Virus record (IMG/VR): IMGVR_UViG_3300025086_000250
Coordinates: 1 to 23,503 of that record
Reading direction: 5' to 3' (one strand)
Source of the DNA: a virus
Length of the DNA: 23,503 nt
Part shown: one piece after another, positions 14,772-22,848 of the stretch
Layout: every line of letters begins with the position of its first letter
Numbering within the stretch: the first letter of the stretch is position 1
Position numbers and translations under genes: made by a program
The notes under the pieces: generated by a model
Databases searched by the model: none
What the model was told of the DNA's origin: nothing
Seen by the model: only the letters and a program-made list of their open reading frames with translations

Positions 14772-15637
14772 TGGGTGTTTATTTTGGTCAATGGGGTGAA
14801 GTAGCCCTTAAAAGAGATACGCTTCAATCTGCTTTGCAGACGAAGTTAGATCCTTTTGACGTAAACACATCAACAAAAAGATTTAGTGTTGACCATAGTT
14901 CTGGTTCGTTAATAACTGGAGATGAAGTTGAGATAGAAACGGCTGATGGTTCGACACTTGAATTAGTTAACGGTCATAGTTATCCAGATGGGAAATGGTT
15001 TATTAATGTTGATCAAGTAGGAGGTATTCGTTTATTTGATTCTTTTGCAAAGGCAATTGAAGGTTTAACAGCTAATGCTTTAACTCTTGTTGCTCCTAGT
15101 TCTGCAAAAGATATTTTAATTCGTACCAGAAACGAAAGATTTAGGCACGTAGCAGGTGTTAGAGAATTTGAAATGACAACGAGTAGAGAGCAAGTTGATT
15201 TAACAAATCTTGGAGATGAATTTAGAAATCAATATGAAGCTGGCTTAATTAGTGGTCAAGGATCAATGACCTGTATCTGGGAGCATGATTATGACACAGG
15301 CGATAGGGCTAATGAATACGGAACAGACCCAGAATTTCCATTTTATTTAGCTCAATTGCTGGTTCGTACTCAGCAAGGATCAGATTTTGATGGATTATTT
15401 TATATTTACCGTGATCCTGATAATTCAAAGAAAAATGTCTTCTATGAAGCTAATTGCATTATTACTAATATCGCTGTAACGGTGTCTGTGACTGAGGTTA
15501 TAGAGACAAGAATAGAATTTGTAACAAATGGAGTAATTAGTTTAAAGACAGGAGATACACCAGGATTCTTGTTACAGGAGAACTCAGATAAGATATTACA
15601 AGAAAATCAGAGTCGCATATTGCTCGAACAGGTTTAA
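14771..15637 (+). CDS. tail-tube-like protein with inserted domain
   Basis: This encodes 288 residues. It opens MGVYFGQWGEVALKRDTLQ. An inserted beta domain follows at about residues 24-112 (DEVEIETADGSTLELVNGHS, then PDGKWFINVDQVGGIRLFDS). The tube core is recovered with VREFEMTTSREQVDLTNLGD, RNQYEAGLISGQGSMTCIW and a VSVTEVIETRIEFVTNGVI strand. The organisation is the same as in the tail tube gene at 5547: short strand, inserted domain, core. The last about 22 residues are a Leu/Gln/Glu/Asn repeat (LLQENSDKI, LQENQSRI, LLEQV), a tail I recall from marine phage virion proteins, possibly an assembly or fibre-binding segment. The role, tip ring or fibre-base platform, is inference. Confidence 0.65.
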   Translation: MGVYFGQWGEVALKRDTLQSALQTKLDPFDVNTSTKRFSVDHSSGSLITGDEVEIETADGSTLELVNGHSYPDGKWFINVDQVGGIRLFDSFAKAIEGLTANALTLVAPSSAKDILIRTRNERFRHVAGVREFEMTTSREQVDLTNLGDEFRNQYEAGLISGQGSMTCIWEHDYDTGDRANEYGTDPEFPFYLAQLLVRTQQGSDFDGLFYIYRDPDNSKKNVFYEANCIITNIAVTVSVTEVIETRIEFVTNGVISLKTGDTPGFLLQENSDKILQENQSRILLEQV

Positions 15638-15668
15638 ACTGCTGGTATTGGTTTTTAGTTAGTCGGCA

Positions 15669-18600
15669 ATGGCAGATCTCCAGATTACGGGTTTACCCGC
15701 TTTAGCAGAAGCAGGTATTCAAGCAACAGACGTAGCGGCGGTTGCTGATATTAGTGCAACTGAGACTAAAAAAGTAACGATTAAAGATTTAATTGCTGCT
15801 GGTGTTGCCTTAATTGATGACGGAGATATACCTGCTGCAAAAGTTGGGACATTAGGCACGAACCAAGTAGCAAGTGCAGCTATACAAGCTAATGCTGTTA
15901 CTGCTGCCAAGATTGCAAGTGGAACGATAACTGCAACAGAAATAGCAGATGCAACGATAACTGGAGCGAAGTTAGTTAACGATACTGTTACTGCAACACA
16001 GATAGCTGCTAATGCGATAACTGCTTCTGAATTAGCTGATAATGCTGTAGATACTGCTGCTATTGCTGCAAACGCCGTAACAACTGCGAAGATTACAGAT
16101 GCAAATGTTACTTATGCAAAGTTAAGTCTTAGTGATGGAGATATTCCTGGGGCAAAAATTGCAACAGGTGGAATCACAGCAACACAATTAGCAGCAAATT
16201 CTGTAACGGCCTCTGAACTTGCTGACGATGCAGTTGACACCGCAGCCATTGTTGACGGTGCTATTACAGCAGTAAAGATTGCAACAAATACAATTACTGC
16301 TAATCAAATAGCGGCAAATGCTGTTGGTGCTAGTGAGTTAGCAGATAACGCCGTTGACACGGCTGCTATTGCTGATGGTGCTGTTACCTCTGCAAAACTT
16401 TCTGGAGCGTTATCTTCTAGTGCGATTGCTGATAATGCAGTTACGACAGCGAAGATTGCTGATGACGCTGTAACAAGTGCGAAGCTTGCAGCAAACGCTG
16501 TTGATGCAGCAGCTTTAGCTGATAACGCTGTTGATTCTGGAGCGATAGCTAGTAGTGCCGTTATAGAAGCAAAGATCGCTTCAAGTGCTGTAACTGTCAC
16601 CAAAATTGCTGATGGCACGATTACACCAGCAAAGTTAAATACTTCTAATCTTGATCGTTCGTTAAATGTAGCTAGTGGAAATCTCGGAATTAATAACACA
16701 ATTACTGCCGCAACTCGTTCAGGAATTACATATAACGCTCAAGGATTAATTACAGGAACAGTTGCTCTTGCGGCTGGAGATTTACCTGTTGCTACTACAT
16801 CTGCTGTTGGTGGTGTTTCTGTTAGTACTGGTCTGACTGTTAATGGGGCAGGTGCATTATCTCTTACTAATAGCGTTACTGGAGCAACAGTTAGTGGAAT
16901 AACTTTTAACAATCAAGGAATGATTACTGCTGCAACTGCTTTGGTTGCAAGTGACTTACCAGTATCAACAACAAGTGCCAAAGGTGCAGTTCAAATTACA
17001 TCTGGAGGAGGATTAACTGTTGACGGTTCTGGTAATTTATCAACCTCAACAAGTGGAATTAGTGCTGGAACGTATCAATCAATAACTGTAAATAATAAAG
17101 GTGTAGCAACAGCAGGTGCAGCATTAACAGCAGGTTTAATTCCTGATCTTGCGGCAAGCAAAATAACAAGTGGAAGTTTTGATGCTGCGAGGATAGCTAA
17201 TGATTCTATTGATGGATCAAAGTTAAGTAATGCTTCTACAGCAGTCTTTCAGTCAATTGCTCAAAGTGGCTATCCAACAGCACAATTTAATGGTCAAATT
17301 CTTTTTGATACTGTTTCTGAGGATGCGTTCATCTGGGATGGTAACGCTTGGCAAGCCATCACCACGCTGACAAAAGGAAGTCTTGTTTTTGGTGGAACAT
17401 ATAACGCAAGCACTAGCAAAATGGCTAGTACTACTACCGCAGGAATAGCGGCTGGTCTAGCAGTTGGAAGTAATTTACCTAGTCCAAGTGCTACTACTGA
17501 TGGTGTTTATGTTGTTGTAGATGTTGCTGGAACGCCTTCCGCACCAGCTCCAGTTGTATCTCTTTCTCCTCCTGACTATATCCTTGGTGTGACAAATAGT
17601 GCTGGGTCGTCATGGAATGAGATCGACCTTTCACAAACAGTTGCAGGTCAAGTTGCAAGTAACATTACTTTCACACCTTACGGTCAGTTAAGTTCAACTA
17701 ACGTACAAGATGCAATTCAAGAATTAGAGACAGAAAAACTAGCACTTGCTGGTGGTACTATCACAGGTCAGGTGTTAATTGGTAATACTGGAAGCCTTGT
17801 ATTTGAAGGATCTACGATTGATGCTTATGAAACAACAATAACAGTTGCAGATCCAACATCATCAGATAAAACTATTACTTTTCCAGACACAACAGGAACA
17901 GTAATTACAACTGGAGATACTGGAACTGTTACTGGAACGATGCTTGCTAATGGCACGATCCAGAACGTAGATATACACGCTGATGCTGCAATTGCATTTA
18001 CCAAATTAGCTGATTTAACTTCTGCTCAAATCCTTGTAGGTAACGGGTCGAATGAGGTTACAGCAGTAGCAGTTACAGGTGATATTGGAATCAATAATGC
18101 AGGTTTAACTTCTATTACTGCTGGTGCAATTGTTAATGCTGATATATCTGGATCGGCTGCAATTACAGGTTCAAAAGTAACTACTGGAACGACAAGTGCC
18201 GTTGGTGTTCTTCAGTTAACTGATAGTGCAACATCAACTTCTGCTACGACTGCTGCTACTCCTGCTGCTGTAAAGATTGCGAAGGATGCTGCTGACGCTG
18301 CTGCTACAACAGCCAATGCTGCTTTGCCTAAAGCTGGTGGCACAATGACAGATAATTTGATTATTGATAATGGGAAAGAATTAAGGCTAAGTGAATCAGA
18401 TGGAGATGGTACTAATTACACAGGTTTAAAAGCACAGGCTCAATCAGGAGATATAACTCTTACTCTTCCTGCTGTTGCTCCTACTGCTGGTCAAGTTCTT
18501 AAGGCTAATGCGTCAACACCTACGACTTTGGAGTGGGGAACTGATAGTGCAACTGACTCAACAAAAATGCCTCTTGCTGGTGGCACGTTCACAGGAGATG

Positions 18601-19838
18601 TCACTTTTACTGGGGATGCTAGTAATGGGTTATGGGATAAGTCAGCGAGTGCCTTTGTTGCGAACTTAACTGGAAATGTCACAGGTAATGTTTCTGGAAG
18701 TGCTGCAACGGTTACGGGTGCTGCTCAATCTGCAATTACTTCTCTTGGAACGCTTACTGGGTTAACTGTTGATGGTGATGTCACTCTGACAGGTTCAAGT
18801 GCAAATGTTACTTGGGATAAGTCAACAGATGATTTGATCTTTAATGACAATGCAAAAGCAATATTCGGTACAAGTTCAGATGGACTAGAGATATTTCACG
18901 ATGCAAGTAATTCTCGGATTAAAGACACAGGAACGGGAGCTTTAAAATTAAGTGGAAATGTTGTAGCGATAGAAAATGCAGGAACTACAGCAACAATGGC
19001 AACTTTTAATGACGGAGCCTCAGTAGAGTTATATCACGCCACCAGTAAGAAGTTTGAGACTACAGCTTATGGTGCTGCTTTAACTGATAATGATGCTTCC
19101 ACAGAATTAAGGTTCACTACAACAACAGGTCAAGTAGGAAGTCTATGGGGTAATAGCAATACAACTTTTGGATTATTAGATGGTCAAGGTCATTTTTCTG
19201 TTATTTGCACAAAAGACGGAGGCGTAGAATTATATCACAATAACGTCAAAGTTTTCGACACAGATCCCAATGGCATTATGGTTGTTGGGCCAGAAGGTGG
19301 TAATGGACTTATAAAACTATATGCTGATGAAGGAGATGATAATGCTGATAAACGTCAACTTCTTGTAGATACTAACGGTGATTTCTATATTCAAAACTAT
19401 GCGGATGGTGCTTGGGAAACCGACATCATGGTATATCAATCTGAAGTACGTTTGTACTATGACAATAGTATTAAATTACAAACCGCCTCTACTGGCATTA
19501 CGGTCACTGGAACGGTATCAGACAGCAAAGGCGATTTAAGAAAGATAATTAAATCTACAAAATCTTCTGCTTATACATTAGTTGCTTCTGATGCTGGTAA
19601 AGCCATTTATACTGATAGTGGAGTTACTCTGAATAACAATATATTTGGTAATGGAGATGCGGTTACAATTATAAATCAAAGTGGTGCAGATATAACAATT
19701 ACTTCAGGTAGTGGAGTAACTATATTTAACACCGCAGATGCCACCACAGGGAATAGAACTTTAGCTGGTAGGGGTATGGCTACTATGTGGTTTGCTGATC
19801 CGTCTACTGCCTACATCTCAGGTGCAGGGTTGTCATAA
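15669..19838 (+). CDS. large tail fibre protein
   Basis: This encodes 1389 residues with very low Cys and high Ala, Thr, Gly, Ser and Asn. Domain order: a short N-terminal tip-binding part (1-70); about 25 decapeptide repeats (71-323); three copies of a 50-65-residue module containing SGITYNAQG- or SGITFNNQG-type strands and DLPVATTSAVGGVSV-type strands (about 336-500); a central part with QFNGQILFDTVSEDAFIWDG (about 539-690); further beta modules with LAGGTITGQVLI (693) and PLAGGTFTGDVTFTGD (968); and three LYH..K.F.T strands (about 1120, 1187, 1261). The C-terminal domain (1290-1389) ends AYISGAGLS. Such proteins are trimeric fibrous receptor-binding structures. No intramolecular chaperone (S74-type) domain is seen at the end. 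No clear ribosome site precedes ATG 15669. Confidence 0.85.
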   Translation: MADLQITGLPALAEAGIQATDVAAVADISATETKKVTIKDLIAAGVALIDDGDIPAAKVGTLGTNQVASAAIQANAVTAAKIASGTITATEIADATITGAKLVNDTVTATQIAANAITASELADNAVDTAAIAANAVTTAKITDANVTYAKLSLSDGDIPGAKIATGGITATQLAANSVTASELADDAVDTAAIVDGAITAVKIATNTITANQIAANAVGASELADNAVDTAAIADGAVTSAKLSGALSSSAIADNAVTTAKIADDAVTSAKLAANAVDAAALADNAVDSGAIASSAVIEAKIASSAVTVTKIADGTITPAKLNTSNLDRSLNVASGNLGINNTITAATRSGITYNAQGLITGTVALAAGDLPVATTSAVGGVSVSTGLTVNGAGALSLTNSVTGATVSGITFNNQGMITAATALVASDLPVSTTSAKGAVQITSGGGLTVDGSGNLSTSTSGISAGTYQSITVNNKGVATAGAALTAGLIPDLAASKITSGSFDAARIANDSIDGSKLSNASTAVFQSIAQSGYPTAQFNGQILFDTVSEDAFIWDGNAWQAITTLTKGSLVFGGTYNASTSKMASTTTAGIAAGLAVGSNLPSPSATTDGVYVVVDVAGTPSAPAPVVSLSPPDYILGVTNSAGSSWNEIDLSQTVAGQVASNITFTPYGQLSSTNVQDAIQELETEKLALAGGTITGQVLIGNTGSLVFEGSTIDAYETTITVADPTSSDKTITFPDTTGTVITTGDTGTVTGTMLANGTIQNVDIHADAAIAFTKLADLTSAQILVGNGSNEVTAVAVTGDIGINNAGLTSITAGAIVNADISGSAAITGSKVTTGTTSAVGVLQLTDSATSTSATTAATPAAVKIAKDAADAAATTANAALPKAGGTMTDNLIIDNGKELRLSESDGDGTNYTGLKAQAQSGDITLTLPAVAPTAGQVLKANASTPTTLEWGTDSATDSTKMPLAGGTFTGDVTFTGDASNGLWDKSASAFVANLTGNVTGNVSGSAATVTGAAQSAITSLGTLTGLTVDGDVTLTGSSANVTWDKSTDDLIFNDNAKAIFGTSSDGLEIFHDASNSRIKDTGTGALKLSGNVVAIENAGTTATMATFNDGASVELYHATSKKFETTAYGAALTDNDASTELRFTTTTGQVGSLWGNSNTTFGLLDGQGHFSVICTKDGGVELYHNNVKVFDTDPNGIMVVGPEGGNGLIKLYADEGDDNADKRQLLVDTNGDFYIQNYADGAWETDIMVYQSEVRLYYDNSIKLQTASTGITVTGTVSDSKGDLRKIIKSTKSSAYTLVASDAGKAIYTDSGVTLNNNIFGNGDAVTIINQSGADITITSGSGVTIFNTADATTGNRTLAGRGMATMWFADPSTAYISGAGLS
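15879..16637 (+). repeat. 30-bp in-frame repeats coding decapeptides in the fibre
   Basis: About 25 tandem in-frame units encode ten-residue repeats with the pattern (K/E/A)-(I/L)-A-x-(N/D)-(A/T)-(V/I)-(T/D)-x-A, for example KIADDAVTSA, KLAANAVDAA and ALADNAVDSG. One unit near residues 152-162 (SLSDGDIPGA) breaks the register. Nucleotide identity between units is moderate, so the array is old or selected for sequence rather than a recent expansion. Such strict decapeptide periodicity suggests a regular fibrous fold in the fibre shaft. Confidence 0.85.
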
Positions 19839-19874
19839 ATGTACCTACTAACTAACACACAAAGGAGCTATTAA
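19839..19874 (+). CDS. possible 11-aa leader peptide before the adhesin gene
   Basis: Directly after the fibre stop an ATG opens an 11-codon frame (MYLLTNTQRSY) that ends 2 nt before the adhesin ATG. The ribosome site for the adhesin is inside this frame. With no separate ribosome site, translation would rely on reinitiation from the abutting fibre stop. It could couple fibre and adhesin translation or be chance. Confidence 0.2.
   Translation: MYLLTNTQRSY
19861..19867 (+). promoter_or_regulatory. strong Shine-Dalgarno site of the adhesin gene
   Basis: AAAGGAG sits 9 nt before ATG 19877. Like the site at 892-898 it is near-consensus, in contrast to most genes here, and decides the adhesin start. 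Confidence 0.75.
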
Positions 19875-19876
19875 TT

Positions 19877-22438
19877 ATGTCACCAATGCAGCAGATGTTA
19901 CTGGGGGTAGGGGCAAAAAAATCCTCTGTTTTCATTGACGATTGTTTTTACACTCATGTCTATACAGGAGATGGTAATTCTAGCGGTCAAAATATAACTG
20001 GATCAGACTTTGAACCAGATTTAGTATGGATAAAAGGTAGAAATCATTCTGCAAATCATATACTTGTAGATTCAGTTAGAGGTAATAATAAAGTTCTATA
20101 TAGCAATACAGACGATGATCAGGATACAAATGAAGATTATGTAAATTCAAGATTTGTAGGTGGATTTAAAGTTGGTAATTCTGGTATTACAAACGGTAGT
20201 AATGAAACCAATGTTGGTTGGACATGGAAAAAAACACCTGGGTTCTTTGATTGTGTTCAAATAACTGGGGACGGTACTGGGGCTAAGGCTATATCACATA
20301 ATTTAGAAAGTATCCCCGGACTTATTCTTGTAAAAACAACAGGTGTTACTGGTAACTGGTTTGTATATCATAGAGGTGTAGGTTTTTCTAATGGGTTACT
20401 ACTTAATGATAGTTATGGAGCTTCGTTTGCAAGTCCAGTTTCTGCCGTAAGTGATACAACCTTTACGATTACAAATGCTATAAATGAAAATGGTAGAACA
20501 TATATTTGCTATGTATTCGCAGGAGGTGAAAGCAACGCCAGCGAGGCAAGGTCTGTTGATTTTGATGGGTCGGATGATTACTTAAGTATCGGTTCTAGTA
20601 GTGATTATGATTATGGAACTGGTGATTTTTGCATTGAAGGTTGGTATTTAGCCGACTCTCTTAGCTCTGGTGGATACCACAAAAGATTGTTTTTAAATGG
20701 ATCGTCTAATACCGATTCACTTCAAATATTTGTACGAAAAGATAATAATAAAATATATTTTAATGTTACTGGGTCACCGCTTGTTAGTTCTTCTGAACCA
20801 ATGGCTATAGGTCAATGGACTCATATTGCAGTAGTGAGATATTCCTCTGTTATAACGCTTTATGTAAATGGGGTTTCAGTAGATTCAGCCAGTTACAGTT
20901 CTGATATTGATCATCAAAGTTCTAGTTTTTACATTGGTACGCATCCAGAAGATAGTAATGCTACTTGGAATGGAAAAATCTCTAATTTCCGTGTAGTAAA
21001 AGGATCAGCAGTTTATACATCATCATTTAAACCACCAACTGAGCCATTAACAAACATAACTAATACCACAATTTTATGCTGCAATAATATTTCTGTTATT
21101 GGTTCAACCGTAACCCCTGGAACGATTACCGCTAATAGTTCACCAACAGCATCAACAGATAGCCCCTTCGATGACCCTGCTGGTTTTGTCTTTGGAGACG
21201 CAGGGGATCAAAACGTAATCAAGTGCGGTACATTTGTACCTGATTCTTCAACTGGTAAGGCAACTGTAAATTTAGGTTGGGAACCTCAATGGTGGATGTG
21301 GAAGAAAAGCAGTGGTACAGGCGGTTGGGGTGTCTATGACTCAATGCGTGGAGTCGTTACAGGCGGAAATGATCAAAATTTAGAGCTTAATGATAGTGCA
21401 GCGGAAGGTAGCGTAGATGTTTTAAGCTTTACTCCTACAGGTGTAGAAGTATCTTTAAATGCGGGTGCTCACGGTGGAAGTACGTTTATTTTTGTTGCCC
21501 TAAGAAGACCAGATGGATACGTTGGCAAGCCTCCCGAACTTGGTACGGGTGTATTCGCTATGGATACGGGTAATGGTAGTTCAGATATTCCTGCAATGGA
21601 TAGTGGTTTCCCTGTTGACTTTGCATTAAAGAGAGAACCTGCCAGTTCAAACAGTTGGAGAACTACAGCAAGATTAATGGGTTCAAAAGGTCTATTTACT
21701 GATACTACTGGTGCTGAATATAGTGCGTCTAGTTTTGAATGGGATAGCAATGTTGGTTGGCTTATAGGAGCAAGTTCATCAGAATTTTCATGGATGTGGA
21801 AACGCCACGCTGGTTTTGACTGTATTGCCTACAAAGGGGACGGAGTTGCAGGTCGGCAAATACCGCATAGCCTCTCGAAAACTCCTGAGATGATGTGGAT
21901 AAAAAATAGAGATAAAGATGACAGTTGGACTGTTTATCATAAAGGATTAAATGGAGGAACTAACCCTAGTTCCTATTACCTAAAATTAAATTTGAATGCG
22001 AGTGAGTATTCTGATAGTAGTGGAATTATGTTTAATCAGGTAGAACCCACTGCATTAGCTTTTACTCTGGGAAACAATGCAAGAGTAAATGAAAATAATA
22101 GTAATCATCTTGCCATGCTCTTCGCCAGCGTAAAAGGAATATCTCATGTTGGGTCTTATACAGGAAATGGCACAGGCCAAACAATTACAATTCCAAATGG
22201 AGGTTTCCAACCAAGATTTCTACTGCTTAAACGAACAGAAAATACATCAGATTGGTTTTTACTAGACACAACAAGAGGATGGGGTTCAGGTAACGATAAT
22301 TACATACAACTTAGTGATTCAGATGCTCAGTCATCTTACGATTTTGGTGCTCCAACTTCTACAGGATTTACATTAACTGCCGCTGGTGATGGTTACAATG
22401 CTAATGGGGAAGTCTATATTTACTACGCCCATGCTTAG
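19877..22438 (+). CDS. modular adhesin with LamG-like domain and six repeated modules
   Basis: This encodes 853 residues. Six copies of a roughly 45-residue module are visible at about residues 27-70, 124-168, 448-492, 558-605, 647-690 and 757-801. Each has a (T/N)GDG-type turn, a hydrophobic strand with F-x-P or equivalent, L-(V/I)-x-x-K, a Trp, and VYD/VYH/LLD followed by an RG-like end. The module resembles the DUF7483-type repeats I recall from marine phage tail proteins. Between modules 2 and 3 (about residues 224-404) lies a LamG/concanavalin-like domain: ARSVDFDGSDDYLSIGSSSD, then WTHIAVVRYSSVITLYVNGV and WNGKISNFRVVKGSAVY. LamG-like domains bind glycans or proteins, so cell-surface binding is the likely role, together with the preceding fibre. 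No signal peptide or enzyme motif is seen. The start is fixed by AAAGGAG. Confidence 0.8.
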   Translation: MSPMQQMLLGVGAKKSSVFIDDCFYTHVYTGDGNSSGQNITGSDFEPDLVWIKGRNHSANHILVDSVRGNNKVLYSNTDDDQDTNEDYVNSRFVGGFKVGNSGITNGSNETNVGWTWKKTPGFFDCVQITGDGTGAKAISHNLESIPGLILVKTTGVTGNWFVYHRGVGFSNGLLLNDSYGASFASPVSAVSDTTFTITNAINENGRTYICYVFAGGESNASEARSVDFDGSDDYLSIGSSSDYDYGTGDFCIEGWYLADSLSSGGYHKRLFLNGSSNTDSLQIFVRKDNNKIYFNVTGSPLVSSSEPMAIGQWTHIAVVRYSSVITLYVNGVSVDSASYSSDIDHQSSSFYIGTHPEDSNATWNGKISNFRVVKGSAVYTSSFKPPTEPLTNITNTTILCCNNISVIGSTVTPGTITANSSPTASTDSPFDDPAGFVFGDAGDQNVIKCGTFVPDSSTGKATVNLGWEPQWWMWKKSSGTGGWGVYDSMRGVVTGGNDQNLELNDSAAEGSVDVLSFTPTGVEVSLNAGAHGGSTFIFVALRRPDGYVGKPPELGTGVFAMDTGNGSSDIPAMDSGFPVDFALKREPASSNSWRTTARLMGSKGLFTDTTGAEYSASSFEWDSNVGWLIGASSSEFSWMWKRHAGFDCIAYKGDGVAGRQIPHSLSKTPEMMWIKNRDKDDSWTVYHKGLNGGTNPSSYYLKLNLNASEYSDSSGIMFNQVEPTALAFTLGNNARVNENNSNHLAMLFASVKGISHVGSYTGNGTGQTITIPNGGFQPRFLLLKRTENTSDWFLLDTTRGWGSGNDNYIQLSDSDAQSSYDFGAPTSTGFTLTAAGDGYNANGEVYIYYAHA

Positions 22439-22440
22439 TG

Positions 22441-22457
22441 CTGGCCGAATAGGTCAG
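22441..22457 (+). other. hairpin after the adhesin gene
   Basis: CTGGCC (22441-22446) pairs with GGTCAG (22452-22457) with one G-T pair and a GAATA loop, starting two bases after the adhesin stop codon. No T-run follows, so it is not a classical intrinsic terminator. It may protect the 3' end of the message or act in factor-dependent termination. Confidence 0.4.
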
Positions 22458-22473
22458 GGATAGACAGTAGGTA

Positions 22474-22479
22474 TATAAT
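22474..22479 (+). promoter_or_regulatory. possible -10 box for the small-gene cassette
   Basis: A perfect TATAAT lies 23 nt before the ATG at 22502, in a 63-nt intergenic gap that is large for this window. No convincing -35 box is found 16-18 nt upstream, where AGGTCA-like sequence lies. If used, it would give the downstream small genes a transcript separate from the structural operon. In AT-rich DNA a chance match is quite possible. Confidence 0.35.
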
Positions 22480-22501
22480 TTGAGGGCAATGTATTATTTT
22501 T

Positions 22502-22648
22502 ATGGCTGATCGAGTTCAACTTACACAAGAAGTTAAGCAACTTAAAGCAGAACAAGAAGAAAGAGCTGCTGCTTGGAAGGAAGCACAAGTACAGCTAGAA
22601 ACCAAAGCTGCGGAATTGGTTCAAGCAAATATAGATGAACTTGGATGA
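22502..22648 (+). CDS. 48-aa coiled-coil protein
   Basis: A 48-codon frame from ATG 22502 encodes an almost purely helical, charged protein (MADRVQLTQEVKQLKAEQEE, then AAWKEAQVQLETKAAELVQ). Heptad-like Val/Leu/Ala spacing suggests a coiled coil. It has no Cys and no membrane segment. Its TGA (22646-22648) overlaps the next ATG (22645) as ATGA, tying it to the membrane protein gene. I recall no family by name. It may partner with the next protein. The leader ends in a T-rich stretch directly before the ATG. Confidence 0.65.
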   Translation: MADRVQLTQEVKQLKAEQEERAAAWKEAQVQLETKAAELVQANIDELG

Positions 22649-22848
22649 TTAAAATCCTTACCTACATCAATACTGCTGCTCTTGTAGTGGCAGTAGGTGG
22701 TGGTACGTTGGCTTACTTTAATCGTGGCAAGATTACAGAATCCATAATGAGCGAAGTGCAAAAGCAATTGCCTTCTCTTGTTAAAGGAGCGATGCCATCA
22801 ATACCAAGCGTTCCATCATCAACTGGCTCTGTGCTTCCTTTTAAATGA
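22645..22848 (+). CDS. small single-pass membrane protein
   Basis: This encodes 67 residues. One hydrophobic N-terminal segment at about residues 4-24 (ILTYINTAALVVAVGGGTLA) is followed by a Lys/Glu-containing amphipathic helix (GKITESIMSEVQKQL). The tail is rich in Pro, Ser and Val (PSIPSVPSSTGSVLPFK). Similar short proteins, a transmembrane helix followed by a Pro-rich tail, occur in cyanophages in my recollection, without established function. It is joined to both neighbours by ATGA overlaps. A holin-like or membrane-assembly role is possible but unproven; one segment with a long soluble tail is not diagnostic. Confidence 0.7.
   Translation: MIKILTYINTAALVVAVGGGTLAYFNRGKITESIMSEVQKQLPSLVKGAMPSIPSVPSSTGSVLPFK

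Noticed and set aside
15879-16637. Regular 30-bp repeats that could suggest a CRISPR array
   Set aside because: Units are contiguous without spacers, differ in sequence, and stay in frame as decapeptides of a long fibre protein.
16304-16699. 131-codon open frame on the minus strand
   Set aside because: It lies opposite the decapeptide repeats, whose Ala/Thr-rich codons keep the reverse frame open; it has no ribosome site and no neighbours on that strand.
17748-18583. Three GCTGGTGG octamers (17748, 18333, 18576) identical to the E. coli Chi site
   Set aside because: Each encodes the Ala-Gly-Gly of a recurring AGGT protein motif, and the host recombination signal is unknown, so they reflect codon use.
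18475-18669. 64-codon + strand frame in the fibre gene
   Set aside because: Leu/Arg-rich shadow of the fibre frame without a ribosome site.
22645-22848. Calling the 67-aa membrane protein a holin
   Set aside because: Only one hydrophobic segment followed by a long Pro-rich soluble tail, and no endolysin is visible next to it; left as an unassigned membrane protein.
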